From: Pseudolabrys sp.
Lineage (GTDB): Bacteria > Pseudomonadota > Alphaproteobacteria > Rhizobiales > Xanthobacteraceae
Length of the DNA stretch: 34,886 nt
Reading direction: 5' to 3'
Assembly: GCA_022843325.1 (NCBI GenBank)
Contig: JALHNV010000037.1
Coordinates: 1-34,886 of the forward strand
This document shows, in pieces, positions 1 through 5,757 of the stretch (the first letter of the stretch is position 1; each line of letters starts with the position of its first letter). The position numbers and the translations under genes are program-made. Below the pieces are notes generated by a model that ran no database searches, was not told the DNA's origin, and saw only the letters and a program-made list of their open reading frames with translations.

Positions 1-2
1 CG

Positions 3-65
3 CCGACCCCGGCTGCGGCCACGCCCGCACCGGCGCCGGCAACCGAGGCAGCGCCGGCCCGGTAA
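3..65 (+). CDS. C-terminal tail of an HflC-like protein (5' end outside window)
   Basis: An open frame runs in from the left edge and ends at TAA (63-65). It encodes about 20 residues rich in Ala, Pro and Thr, a low-complexity tail. The two genes that follow, a DUF2065 membrane protein and a Do-type protease, are the usual downstream neighbours of hflK-hflC in Hyphomicrobiales, where HflC often ends in an Ala/Pro-rich extension. No conserved SPFH-domain sequence is inside the window, so the identity comes from context only. Confidence 0.5.
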   Translation, partial: PTPAAATPAPAPATEAAPAR

Positions 66-83
66 CGAAAGAGCGCGGTCAGC

Positions 84-269
84 ATGTCGGATTTTCTGGC
101 CGCGTTCGGACTGGTCTTCATCATCGAAGGCCTGATCTTTGCCGCGCTGCCGGCCCATGCCAAGCGGGCGATGGCCAGCGTTCTGGAAACGCCGGAGGCC
201 TCGCTCCGGGTCATCGGCGTCGGTTCGGCGGTGATCGGCCTTGTGCTGGTGTGGCTGGTGCGGGGCTAG
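84..269 (+). CDS. DUF2065 family small inner-membrane protein
   Basis: This 61-residue protein has a hydrophobic segment near residues 4-22, a short basic loop (HAKRAM), and a second hydrophobic segment near residues 42-59. That is the size and two-helix layout of DUF2065 (YjeT-like) proteins. Family members are typically encoded beside hflK-hflC, and here the gene starts 18 bases after the presumed hflC stop and precedes a Do-type protease. A role linked to the HflKC/FtsH or envelope quality-control machinery is inferred from neighbourhood; no biochemical function is established from the sequence. Confidence 0.8.
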   Translation: MSDFLAAFGLVFIIEGLIFAALPAHAKRAMASVLETPEASLRVIGVGSAVIGLVLVWLVRG

Positions 270-394
270 CGCCGCGCGCAAGCGGCGGCCGGATCGCGCC
301 GCTCGCGGTGTATTGATAACCGAAGCCCTTGAATCGCCGTGAATTGGGCGGCACTGTCGCGGTGCACTGTCCCTTTCCTGGAGATCAGACGCCC

Positions 395-1912
395 ATGCGC
401 GCCTCCGTCATGCGCCGTTTCCCCCGTCAGCTGCCGTCGTTCACGCGTTCAGGTTTGCGTCCGGCCCTGGCGCTCGCCATCGCCGCCGCGATGGTTGTAC
501 CGCTGCTGACGGCGCCGGCCGCGGCGCGCGGGCCGGAAAACATCTCCGACGTGGCCGAGCAGGTGATCGACGCGGTGGTCAACATCTCCACCAAGCAGTC
601 GGTCGACATCAGCAAAGGGACGATGCCGCAGCTGCCGCCCGGATCGCCGTTCGAGGACTTCTTCGAGGAGTTCTTCAAGAACCGTCGCGGCGGCCCCGGT
701 GGACCGGGCGCCACGCCGTCGCCGCGCCGCGTCAACTCGCTCGGTTCCGGCTTCATCATCGATGAGTCCGGGCTGGTCGTGACCAACAACCACGTCATCG
801 CCGACGCCGACGAGGTCAGCGTCATTCTCAACGACGGCGCCACGCTGAAAGCCGAAGTGGTCGGCCGCGACACCAAGACCGATCTGGCGCTGCTGCGCGT
901 CAAGCCGGAGAAGCCGCTGAAGGCGGTGAAGTTCGGCGATTCCGATACGCTGCGGCTCGGCGAATGGGTGGTCGCGATCGGCAACCCGTTCAGCCTCGGC
1001 GGCACCGTCACGGCGGGCATCGTCTCGGCGCGCAACCGCGACATCAATTCCGGGCCCTACGACAACTACATCCAGACCGACGCCTCGATCAATCGCGGCA
1101 ATTCCGGCGGTCCGCTGTTCAACCTCAAGGGCGAAGTCATCGGCGTCAACACCGCGATCATCTCGCCGTCCGGCGGCTCGATCGGCATCGGCTTCGCGGT
1201 GCCGGCCAAGACCGCTTTGGCGGTGATCGATCAGTTGCAGCAGTTCGGCGAGACCCGCCGCGGCTGGCTCGGCGTGCGCATCCAGCAGGTCACCGACGAG
1301 ATCGCCGAGAGCCTCAGCATCAAGCCGCCGCGCGGCGCGCTGATCGCGGGCATCGACGACAAGGGCCCGGCGAAGCCCGCCGGCATCGAGCCGGGCGATG
1401 TCGTCATCCAGTTCGACGGCAAGCCGATCAAGGAAATGCGCGACCTGCCCAAGATCGTCGCCGAGACGGCGGTCGGCAAGGATGTCGAAGTGATCGTGGT
1501 CCGCAAGGGCAAGGAAACGAAGCTGACGGTCAAGCTCGGCCGTCTCGAGGACGGCGAGAAGCAGGCGGCGCTGGCCACCAAGAAGGACGCCGCGCCGGAG
1601 GAGAAGACGACGGTGCGCAAGGCGCTCGGTCTCGATCTCGCCAATCTCACCGCCGACCTGCGCAAGAAGCACAAGGTGAGGGACTCTGTGAAGGGCGTGC
1701 TGATCACCGGCGTCGAGGCCAACTCGGCCGCCGCGGAAAAGCGGCTGGTGCCGGGCATGGTGATCACCGAGGTGCAGCAGGAACCGGTCGCCACCGCGGC
1801 CGAACTGCAGAGCCGCATCGAGCGGCTGAAGAAGGACGGCCGCAAGGCGGTGGTGCTGCTTGTGGTGAACGCCGACGGCGACCCGAGCTTCGTGGCACTG
1901 GCGCTGCAGTAG
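395..1912 (+). CDS. degP: Do/DegP-type periplasmic serine endoprotease (HtrA family)
   Basis: This 505-residue protein is predicted to be exported by an N-terminal signal sequence (basic start, hydrophobic stretch about residues 22-40, Ala-rich cleavage region) and to degrade or refold misfolded envelope proteins. The trypsin-like triad is visible: His133 in NNHVIADA, Asp163 in TDLALLRV and Ser237 in GNSGGPLF. Two PDZ domains follow, roughly residues 275-370 and 405-500. An in-frame TTG at 329 would add 22 residues before the signal sequence; ATG 395 is preferred because TGGAGA lies 8-10 bases upstream. It ends with tandem TAG stops and follows DUF2065, a common order in this group. A separate promoter may lie in 270-394 but no clear one was recognised. 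Confidence 0.93.
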   Translation: MRASVMRRFPRQLPSFTRSGLRPALALAIAAAMVVPLLTAPAAARGPENISDVAEQVIDAVVNISTKQSVDISKGTMPQLPPGSPFEDFFEEFFKNRRGGPGGPGATPSPRRVNSLGSGFIIDESGLVVTNNHVIADADEVSVILNDGATLKAEVVGRDTKTDLALLRVKPEKPLKAVKFGDSDTLRLGEWVVAIGNPFSLGGTVTAGIVSARNRDINSGPYDNYIQTDASINRGNSGGPLFNLKGEVIGVNTAIISPSGGSIGIGFAVPAKTALAVIDQLQQFGETRRGWLGVRIQQVTDEIAESLSIKPPRGALIAGIDDKGPAKPAGIEPGDVVIQFDGKPIKEMRDLPKIVAETAVGKDVEVIVVRKGKETKLTVKLGRLEDGEKQAALATKKDAAPEEKTTVRKALGLDLANLTADLRKKHKVRDSVKGVLITGVEANSAAAEKRLVPGMVITEVQQEPVATAAELQSRIERLKKDGRKAVVLLVVNADGDPSFVALALQ

Positions 1913-1929
1913 TAGGTCGCTCAACCGTT

Positions 1930-2060
1930 GTCATGGCAGGGCTTGTCCCGGCCGCGGTGCAGCGTGCCAACGCTGCGCCGCAGAGCCGGGACCTTTCCAC
2001 GGTCTGACGTTGTGACGGTCCCGGTTCTGCCGCGCGGCATTGCATGCCGCACGGCGCCCG
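1930..2060. repeat. Degenerate palindromic repeat region downstream of degP
   Basis: The non-coding stretch from 1913 to 2093 begins with a degenerate copy (1930-1957) of the 28-bp palindrome found elsewhere in the window. It is followed by further inverted repeats: GCAGCG / CGCTGC around 1959-1976, a 14-base arm at 1980-1993 pairing with 2017-2030 (13 of 14 matches), and GCGGCA / TGCCGC around 2033-2049. No gene is supported here. It looks like decayed intergenic repeat units that could fold in the degP transcript 3' end. Confidence 0.6.
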
Positions 2061-2093
2061 GGACAGGTGCCGGGGCGCTGGCGTTTTATTCCT

Positions 2094-2480
2094 TGTCATG
2101 GCCGGGCTTGTCCCGGCCATCCCGCTTAGGCAGGCAAGACATCAGCGCGCGATCTCGGCATACAAGTCCCGCCATTCCGGGTTCTGGGCGGCGATCAGCC
2201 TTGTCTTCCACACCCGCGGCCAATGTTTGATGTTCTTCTCGCGCTGCAAAGCGTCGCGAATATCGGGATAGCTCTCGAAGTAGACGAGGGTGTCCAGATT
2301 GTACCGTTTGGTATGACCCTTCACAGCGCCCGACTTGTGCTCGTGAACGCGGCGAATGATGTCGTTGGTGACGCCAACGTAAATGGCGCCACCGGGCCGG
2401 CTGGCGAGAAAATAGACATAGTACTCGGCCATCGCCCGACCTGCCTGAGCGGGATGGCCGGGACAAGCCCGGCCATGACA
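2094..2480. mobile_element. 387-bp GIY-YIG cassette with 41-bp inverted terminal repeats
   Basis: The left end (2094-2134) and right end (2440-2480) are inverted repeats matching at 40 of 41 positions. Each contains the 28-bp palindrome (2095-2122 and 2452-2479) with stem ATGGCCGGG, loop CTTGT and stem CCCGGCCAT. One gene fills the interior: its stop codon begins 8 bases inside the left repeat, and its start codon lies 8 bases inside the right repeat, so the Shine-Dalgarno-like AGGCAGG is part of the terminal repeat itself. No clear target-site duplication was found. The structure is seen directly; mobility is inferred. Confidence 0.65.
2142..2432 (-). CDS. GIY-YIG nuclease family protein (UPF0213/YhbQ-like)
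   Basis: This 96-residue single-domain GIY-YIG protein has the first motif as YVY (residues 5-7) and the second as YVG (18-20). Candidate catalytic residues are Arg27/Arg28 in the helix following TND, the Glu at 65 in REKNIKHW, and Asn84 in NPEW. Small stand-alone members of this family resemble E. coli YhbQ and are often annotated only as putative endonucleases. It is opposite in direction to degP and fills a 387-bp unit bounded by 41-bp inverted repeats, which suggests it travels with, or acts on, those palindromes. The family assignment is secure; the link to the repeats is inference. Confidence 0.88.
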   Translation of the reverse strand: MAEYYVYFLASRPGGAIYVGVTNDIIRRVHEHKSGAVKGHTKRYNLDTLVYFESYPDIRDALQREKNIKHWPRVWKTRLIAAQNPEWRDLYAEIAR

Positions 2481-2500
2481 GCATTATAACCCCGTCGCCG

Positions 2501-3412
2501 TCAGTTTTCGGCGAATTCCGTCCGCCTATAGCCCTGCACATACAACAGCGCGGTGAGGTCGCCGTGGTCGATGCGCGCGGCGGCGGCTTGCGCCACCTTG
2601 GGCTTGGCGTGATAGGCGACGCCGAGCCCGGCTTCGGCGATCATGTCGAGGTCGTTGGCGCCGTCGCCGGTGGCCAGCGTGTCGTCCGGCGCAAGGCCCA
2701 TCTTGCGGCGCAGTTCGATCAGCGCCGCGCGCTTGGCGTCGCGGCCGAAGATCGGCTCGACCACGCTGCCGGCGAGCCGGTCGCCGGCGAGCACCAGCGT
2801 ATTGGCGCGCGTCTCGTCGAAGCCGATCATGGCGGCGATCGTTTGCGTGAACAGTGTAAAGCCGCCCGACACGAGACAAGTGTAGGCGCCGTGCGCGCGC
2901 ATGGTCTGCACCAGCGTGCGCGCGCCGGACGTCAGCGTGATGTGCTTCTCGATCACCTCGTTGACGGTCGCGACCGGCAGGTCTTTGAGCAGCGCGACGC
3001 GCTCGCGCAAGGCCGGCTCGAATTCGATCTCGCCGCGCATGGCGCGTTCGGTGATGGCCGCGACATGATCCTTCAGGCCGACAAAGGCGGCGAGTTCGTC
3101 GATGCATTCCTGCGCGATCATGGTGGAGTCCATGTCGGCGAGGAACAGCTTCTTGCGGCGGCCGGCGGCGGGCTGTACGGCGACGTCGATGCCGTTAAGC
3201 AAACCGCGCAGATGGTCGGCCAGGGCGCGTTGGTCGGCGCCGTCTTCCGGGCTAAAGGGAATGTCGGCAGCGGTGCCATCCGCCAGCCAAAGCGGCGCGG
3301 ACACGTTGGGCAGCGCGGCGCCGGCGCGGCCGAGCGTGGCCGCGTCGAGGTGGCCGGGCGGCGCGATCAGCGTGGCGACGTGTGTTGCAGTGTGGGAAGC
3401 GGATTGGGTCAT
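2501..3412 (-). CDS. serB: Phosphoserine phosphatase SerB
   Basis: SerB catalyses the last step of serine biosynthesis, phosphoserine to serine, as a HAD-superfamily phosphatase. In this 303-residue protein motif I is DMDST (Asp93 nucleophile, Asp95 acid/base), motif II is SGGFT starting at Ser182, and motif III is GDGANDLDM with Asp250 and Asp254 as metal ligands. The first ~85 residues form an N-terminal extension, as in longer SerB forms. The gene is divergent from miaA, as commonly seen in Hyphomicrobiales, but here a repeat pair and a DUF433 gene lie between them. The start at 3412 gives the expected family length. Confidence 0.95.
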   Translation of the reverse strand: MTQSASHTATHVATLIAPPGHLDAATLGRAGAALPNVSAPLWLADGTAADIPFSPEDGADQRALADHLRGLLNGIDVAVQPAAGRRKKLFLADMDSTMIAQECIDELAAFVGLKDHVAAITERAMRGEIEFEPALRERVALLKDLPVATVNEVIEKHITLTSGARTLVQTMRAHGAYTCLVSGGFTLFTQTIAAMIGFDETRANTLVLAGDRLAGSVVEPIFGRDAKRAALIELRRKMGLAPDDTLATGDGANDLDMIAEAGLGVAYHAKPKVAQAAAARIDHGDLTALLYVQGYRRTEFAEN

Positions 3413-3488
3413 TCGATGCCAGAGGTCAAACAGGCGGTGCTTATCGCAAGCCTGATCGGACCCGGCAAGACGACCGCAATGTCGCGAT

Positions 3489-3618
3489 GTAGCCCGGATG
3501 GAGCGCAGCGAAATCCGGGGTCATGCATTCCGGCTTGTCGGTGTTCGACGGTGAGGCGCACGGCCTTGAGTCACGATCGCGCCTCATCCCGGATTGCGCT
3601 GCGCTCCATCCGGGCTAC
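3489..3618. repeat. Pair of 31-bp inverted repeats (second repeat family)
   Basis: Copies at 3489-3519 and 3588-3618 are inverted and match at 30 of 31 positions, reading GTAGCCCGGATGGAGCGCAG followed by C, G, A or C, then AATCCGGG. Each has its own short stem (CCCGGAT / ATCCGGG). This unit differs from the 28-bp palindrome family and resembles a repeat widespread between proteobacterial genes. The 68 bases between copies show no gene. The right copy contains the CTA that serves as the TAG stop of the DUF433 gene. Confidence 0.75.
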
Positions 3619-3803
3619 GGGTGCGCGTCGAGAAACGCAATGACCTGCTTGCGGGAGACGGACGGAAATCCGGCGAGAAATTCGTCAATTGAATCTCCCG
3701 CTTTTAGGTAGTCGAGCAGCGTCTGCACCGGGACGCGGGTGCCGCGAAACACCGGTGTGCCGCCCATGACATCGGCATTGCGGGAAACCACGGATTGTTT
3801 CAT
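3615..3803 (-). CDS. DUF433 domain antitoxin-like protein, probably shortened
   Basis: This 62-residue protein has the DUF433 signature [18 protein letters not shown] (residues 13-30) followed by [21 protein letters not shown]433 proteins are small helix-turn-helix-like antitoxins usually encoded just before a DUF5615 PIN-like toxin. Here no toxin follows, and the stop codon (3615-3617) lies inside a 31-bp repeat copy. The protein ends at IAFLDAHP, where relatives usually continue for another 10-15 residues of helix. It is probably a remnant antitoxin cut off by repeat insertion, perhaps still a DNA-binding protein. Its start is 51 bases from miaA on the opposite strand, so the two divergent promoters must overlap. 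Confidence 0.75.
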   Translation of the reverse strand: MKQSVVSRNADVMGGTPVFRGTRVPVQTLLDYLKAGDSIDEFLAGFPSVSRKQVIAFLDAHP

Positions 3804-3854
3804 GGCAATAATGTACGCCCGCAAAGCGCTCGCTTCAATGACGGCCCCGCCCGC

Positions 3855-4778
3855 ATGACCCAGCCTGCCGCCGTCCTGATCGCCGGTCCTACCGCCAGCG
3901 GCAAGTCGGCGGTGGCGATGGCGCTGGCCGAGCGGCACAACGGCGTCGTCGTCAATGCCGACTCGATGCAGGTCTATCGCGACCTGCGCGTCATCACCGC
4001 GCGGCCGACGGTGGCCGAGGAAGCCCGCGTGCCGCACCGGCTCTACGGCCATGTCGACGCCGCCGAAATCTACTCGGCCGGGCGCTGGAGCCGCGACGTG
4101 GCCGAGGCGATGACCGCGATTGCCGCCGCAGGCCGCTTGCCGATCGTGGTCGGCGGCACCGGGCTCTATTTCAAGGCACTGACCACCGGGCTGGCGGCGG
4201 TGCCGGCGATCCCGGCGGACATCCGCGCCGCGGTGCGCACGCGGCTCGAGACCGAGGGCGTCGGGCCGCTGTATGCCGAACTGATCGAACGCGATTCCGT
4301 CACCGCCTATCGCCTGATGCCGAACGACCGCACCCGCATCGCGCGGGCGCTGGAGGTGGTGCTGGCGACCGGACGGTCGCTGTCGGACTGGCACCGCGAC
4401 AGCACGGCGGCCGCGGTCGATCCGGCGCGCGCGATCAGGCTGTTCGTCAGTTGCGAGCGCAAGGAGCTGGTGGCGCGGATCGAGACGCGCTTTGCCGCCA
4501 TGCTGGACAGCGGGGCGCTGGACGAGGTGAGGGCGCTCGCCGGCCGCGGGCTCAATCCGCTGCTGCCGGCGATGAAGGCGCACGGCGTGCCGTGGCTGAT
4601 CCGGCATTTCAACGGCGAGATCTCGCTCGACGAGGCCGCGGCCGGCGGCGTCATGGACACCCGCCGCTACGCCAAACGGCAGCTGACCTGGTTCCGCGGC
4701 CAGATGAAGGACTGGCCGTCGGCGCCGGCCGCCGCGGCGGAAGAGGCGCTGGAAGAGCAGTTGCGGCACGCCACCTGA
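3855..4778 (+). CDS. miaA: tRNA dimethylallyltransferase MiaA
   Basis: MiaA transfers a dimethylallyl group to A37 of tRNAs reading UNN codons. This 307-residue protein carries the P-loop GPTASGKS at residues 11-18, the [11 protein letters not shown] segment (substrate-contacting Asp), GGTGLYF and the conserved [16 protein letters not shown] region near the C-terminus. An upstream in-frame ATG at 3795 would add 20 residues unlike the family and run into the DUF433 start region; ATG 3855 places the P-loop at the usual distance from the N-terminus. No strong ribosome binding site is visible before it. Confidence 0.94.
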   Translation: MTQPAAVLIAGPTASGKSAVAMALAERHNGVVVNADSMQVYRDLRVITARPTVAEEARVPHRLYGHVDAAEIYSAGRWSRDVAEAMTAIAAAGRLPIVVGGTGLYFKALTTGLAAVPAIPADIRAAVRTRLETEGVGPLYAELIERDSVTAYRLMPNDRTRIARALEVVLATGRSLSDWHRDSTAAAVDPARAIRLFVSCERKELVARIETRFAAMLDSGALDEVRALAGRGLNPLLPAMKAHGVPWLIRHFNGEISLDEAAAGGVMDTRRYAKRQLTWFRGQMKDWPSAPAAAAEEALEEQLRHAT

Positions 4779-4820
4779 AAGGCAGTTCAGCGCCCGTCTG
4801 CTTTCGGCTAGACTGTTTGC

Positions 4821-5117
4821 ATGAACAGGAATGAGGCGGTCAGGAGCCTGAAGGCCCATGCCGACGCCATCAAGGCGCTCGGCGCGACGTCGCTTTACCT
4901 GTTCGGGTCGACGGCCCGCAACGAAGCGGCGCCGGGTAGCGATCTGGACCTGTTCGTCGATTACGATCCGGCCGGCAAGTTCAACGCGCTTGACCTGGTG
5001 GATATCAAGCTGATGCTGGAAGCCGAGCTGGGACTGGCGGTCGACGTCACAACCCGCGACAGTCTGCATCCCAAGCTGCGTGACGATATCGAGCGATCGG
5101 CCATCCGCGTGTTCTGA
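4821..5117 (+). CDS. mntA: MNT-type minimal nucleotidyltransferase (antitoxin of a MNT/HEPN pair)
   Basis: This 98-residue protein carries the polymerase-beta-type nucleotidyltransferase motif: Gly29-Ser30 in LFGSTAR, then Asp41 and Asp43 in SDLDLFVDY (GSx10DxD), with a probable third carboxylate at Asp75 in AVDV. In characterised MNT/HEPN systems (HepT-MntA type) the MNT protein neutralises its HEPN partner by adding AMP to it. The next gene overlaps the stop codon by one base (TGATG), indicating translational coupling. A TAGACT sequence about 10 bases before the start may be a -10 element, giving a short leader. The role as antitoxin comes from the family and context. Confidence 0.85.
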   Translation: MNRNEAVRSLKAHADAIKALGATSLYLFGSTARNEAAPGSDLDLFVDYDPAGKFNALDLVDIKLMLEAELGLAVDVTTRDSLHPKLRDDIERSAIRVF

Positions 5118-5461
5118 TGGCCCGCAAGATCGGACCCATTCTCGACGACATGCTGACGGCGATCGGGGGTATTGAGTCGGCTGTAACTGGAAAGAGCAGG
5201 GCCGATTTCGAGAAAGACTGGCTGCTTCGCCATGGCGTTCAGCGCGGCATCGAGATTGTGTCCGAGGCCAGCCGCCATCTTCCCGAGCCCATGAAAGCCG
5301 CGCACCCGAATATCCGCTGGGCCGCCATCGCCGGCATAGGAAATGTTTTGCGGCACGACTATCACGCCATATCCGACAAGGTGATCTGGGACGTCATCCG
5401 CGACGAACTTCCGGCGCTCAAAAGGGCGCTGGAGGCCATGGCCGGGGACCATAAAGACTAG
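5117..5461 (+). CDS. hepT: HEPN/DUF86 family protein (HepT-like toxin)
   Basis: This 114-residue all-helical DUF86 protein is paired with the MNT gene just upstream. HEPN toxins are RNases whose active site is usually R-x4-6-H. Here the corresponding stretch is GIGNVLRHDYHAIS near residues 75-88: Asn, His and Tyr align with the common RNxxxHxY pattern, but the leading Arg is Gly, and an Arg sits directly before the His. This variant may belong to a DUF86 subgroup with altered chemistry or reduced activity. The pair sits between miaA and the ilv promoter with no other genes, consistent with a small acquired module. Confidence 0.82.
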   Translation: MARKIGPILDDMLTAIGGIESAVTGKSRADFEKDWLLRHGVQRGIEIVSEASRHLPEPMKAAHPNIRWAAIAGIGNVLRHDYHAISDKVIWDVIRDELPALKRALEAMAGDHKD

Positions 5462-5481
5462 CTGCCGCGCATAATTCAGGC

Positions 5482-5510
5482 TTGACCCCCACCCTGACCA
5501 TGACTATAAA
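5482..5510 (+). promoter_or_regulatory. Sigma70-type promoter for the ilv leader
   Basis: TTGACC (5482-5487) is followed after exactly 17 bases by TATAAA (5505-5510). This is a near-consensus housekeeping promoter located about 30 bases upstream of the leader-peptide start and downstream of the hepT stop. It would start transcripts near 5517 that include the leader and attenuator before ilvB. It is the clearest sigma70-type promoter I see in the window. Confidence 0.7.
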
Positions 5511-5538
5511 CCGCGCAACGAAAGTACGGACGGACACA

Positions 5539-5598
5539 ATGCTGCGCAATATTATTACTCTCGTAGTAAGGTTTCGGACGCAGCCCCGGCAGCCCTGA
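5539..5598 (+). CDS. ilv leader peptide, 19 residues, rich in Leu/Ile/Val
   Basis: A short frame, ATG to TGA, encodes MLRNIITLVVRFRTQPRQP. Leu, Ile, Ile, Leu, Val and Val fall within residues 2-10, the composition expected of a leader that senses branched-chain aminoacyl-tRNAs. It lies between a strong promoter and an attenuator-like terminator upstream of acetolactate synthase. Stalling at the Ile-Ile / Leu-Val-Val codons (about 5551-5568) would change the pairing of the downstream RNA. Attenuation of acetolactate synthase genes by such leaders is known in enterobacteria and reported for Caulobacter. The role here is inferred from layout. Confidence 0.72.
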   Translation: MLRNIITLVVRFRTQPRQP

Positions 5599-5650
5599 CA
5601 GGGCTCCCCCAGGGAAGCGTCCGGACATTGGCCCTTCGCGGGCCTTTTTT
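5575..5650 (+). terminator. Attenuator: alternative stems and intrinsic terminator before ilvB
   Basis: The terminator is GGCCC (5630-5634), loop TTCGC, GGGCC (5640-5644), then six T residues (5645-5650). Upstream lie competing stems: a hairpin AGCCCT (5591-5596) / AGGGCT (5600-5605) overlapping the leader-peptide stop, enclosed by CGGACGC (5575-5581) pairing with GCGTCCG (5617-5623). A ribosome stalled in the leader's Ile/Leu/Val codons or released at its stop would favour different structures, the standard attenuation logic. The exact antiterminator pairing was not computed. Confidence 0.7.
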
Positions 5651-5757
5651 ATTGGGCAAGGCACGAGCAAAGGCACGAGCAAGGCAACGACCGGCGACAG
5701 GCAAGCGCGCACGATCCCGATAAGCGGCACGATCATGCGCCTAGAAGGAAGACGAGT

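Noticed and set aside
2480..2500. Target-site duplication flanking the GIY-YIG cassette
   Set aside because: Left flank (TTTTATTCCT) and right flank (GCATTATAAC) share only weak AT-rich similarity; no convincing duplication.
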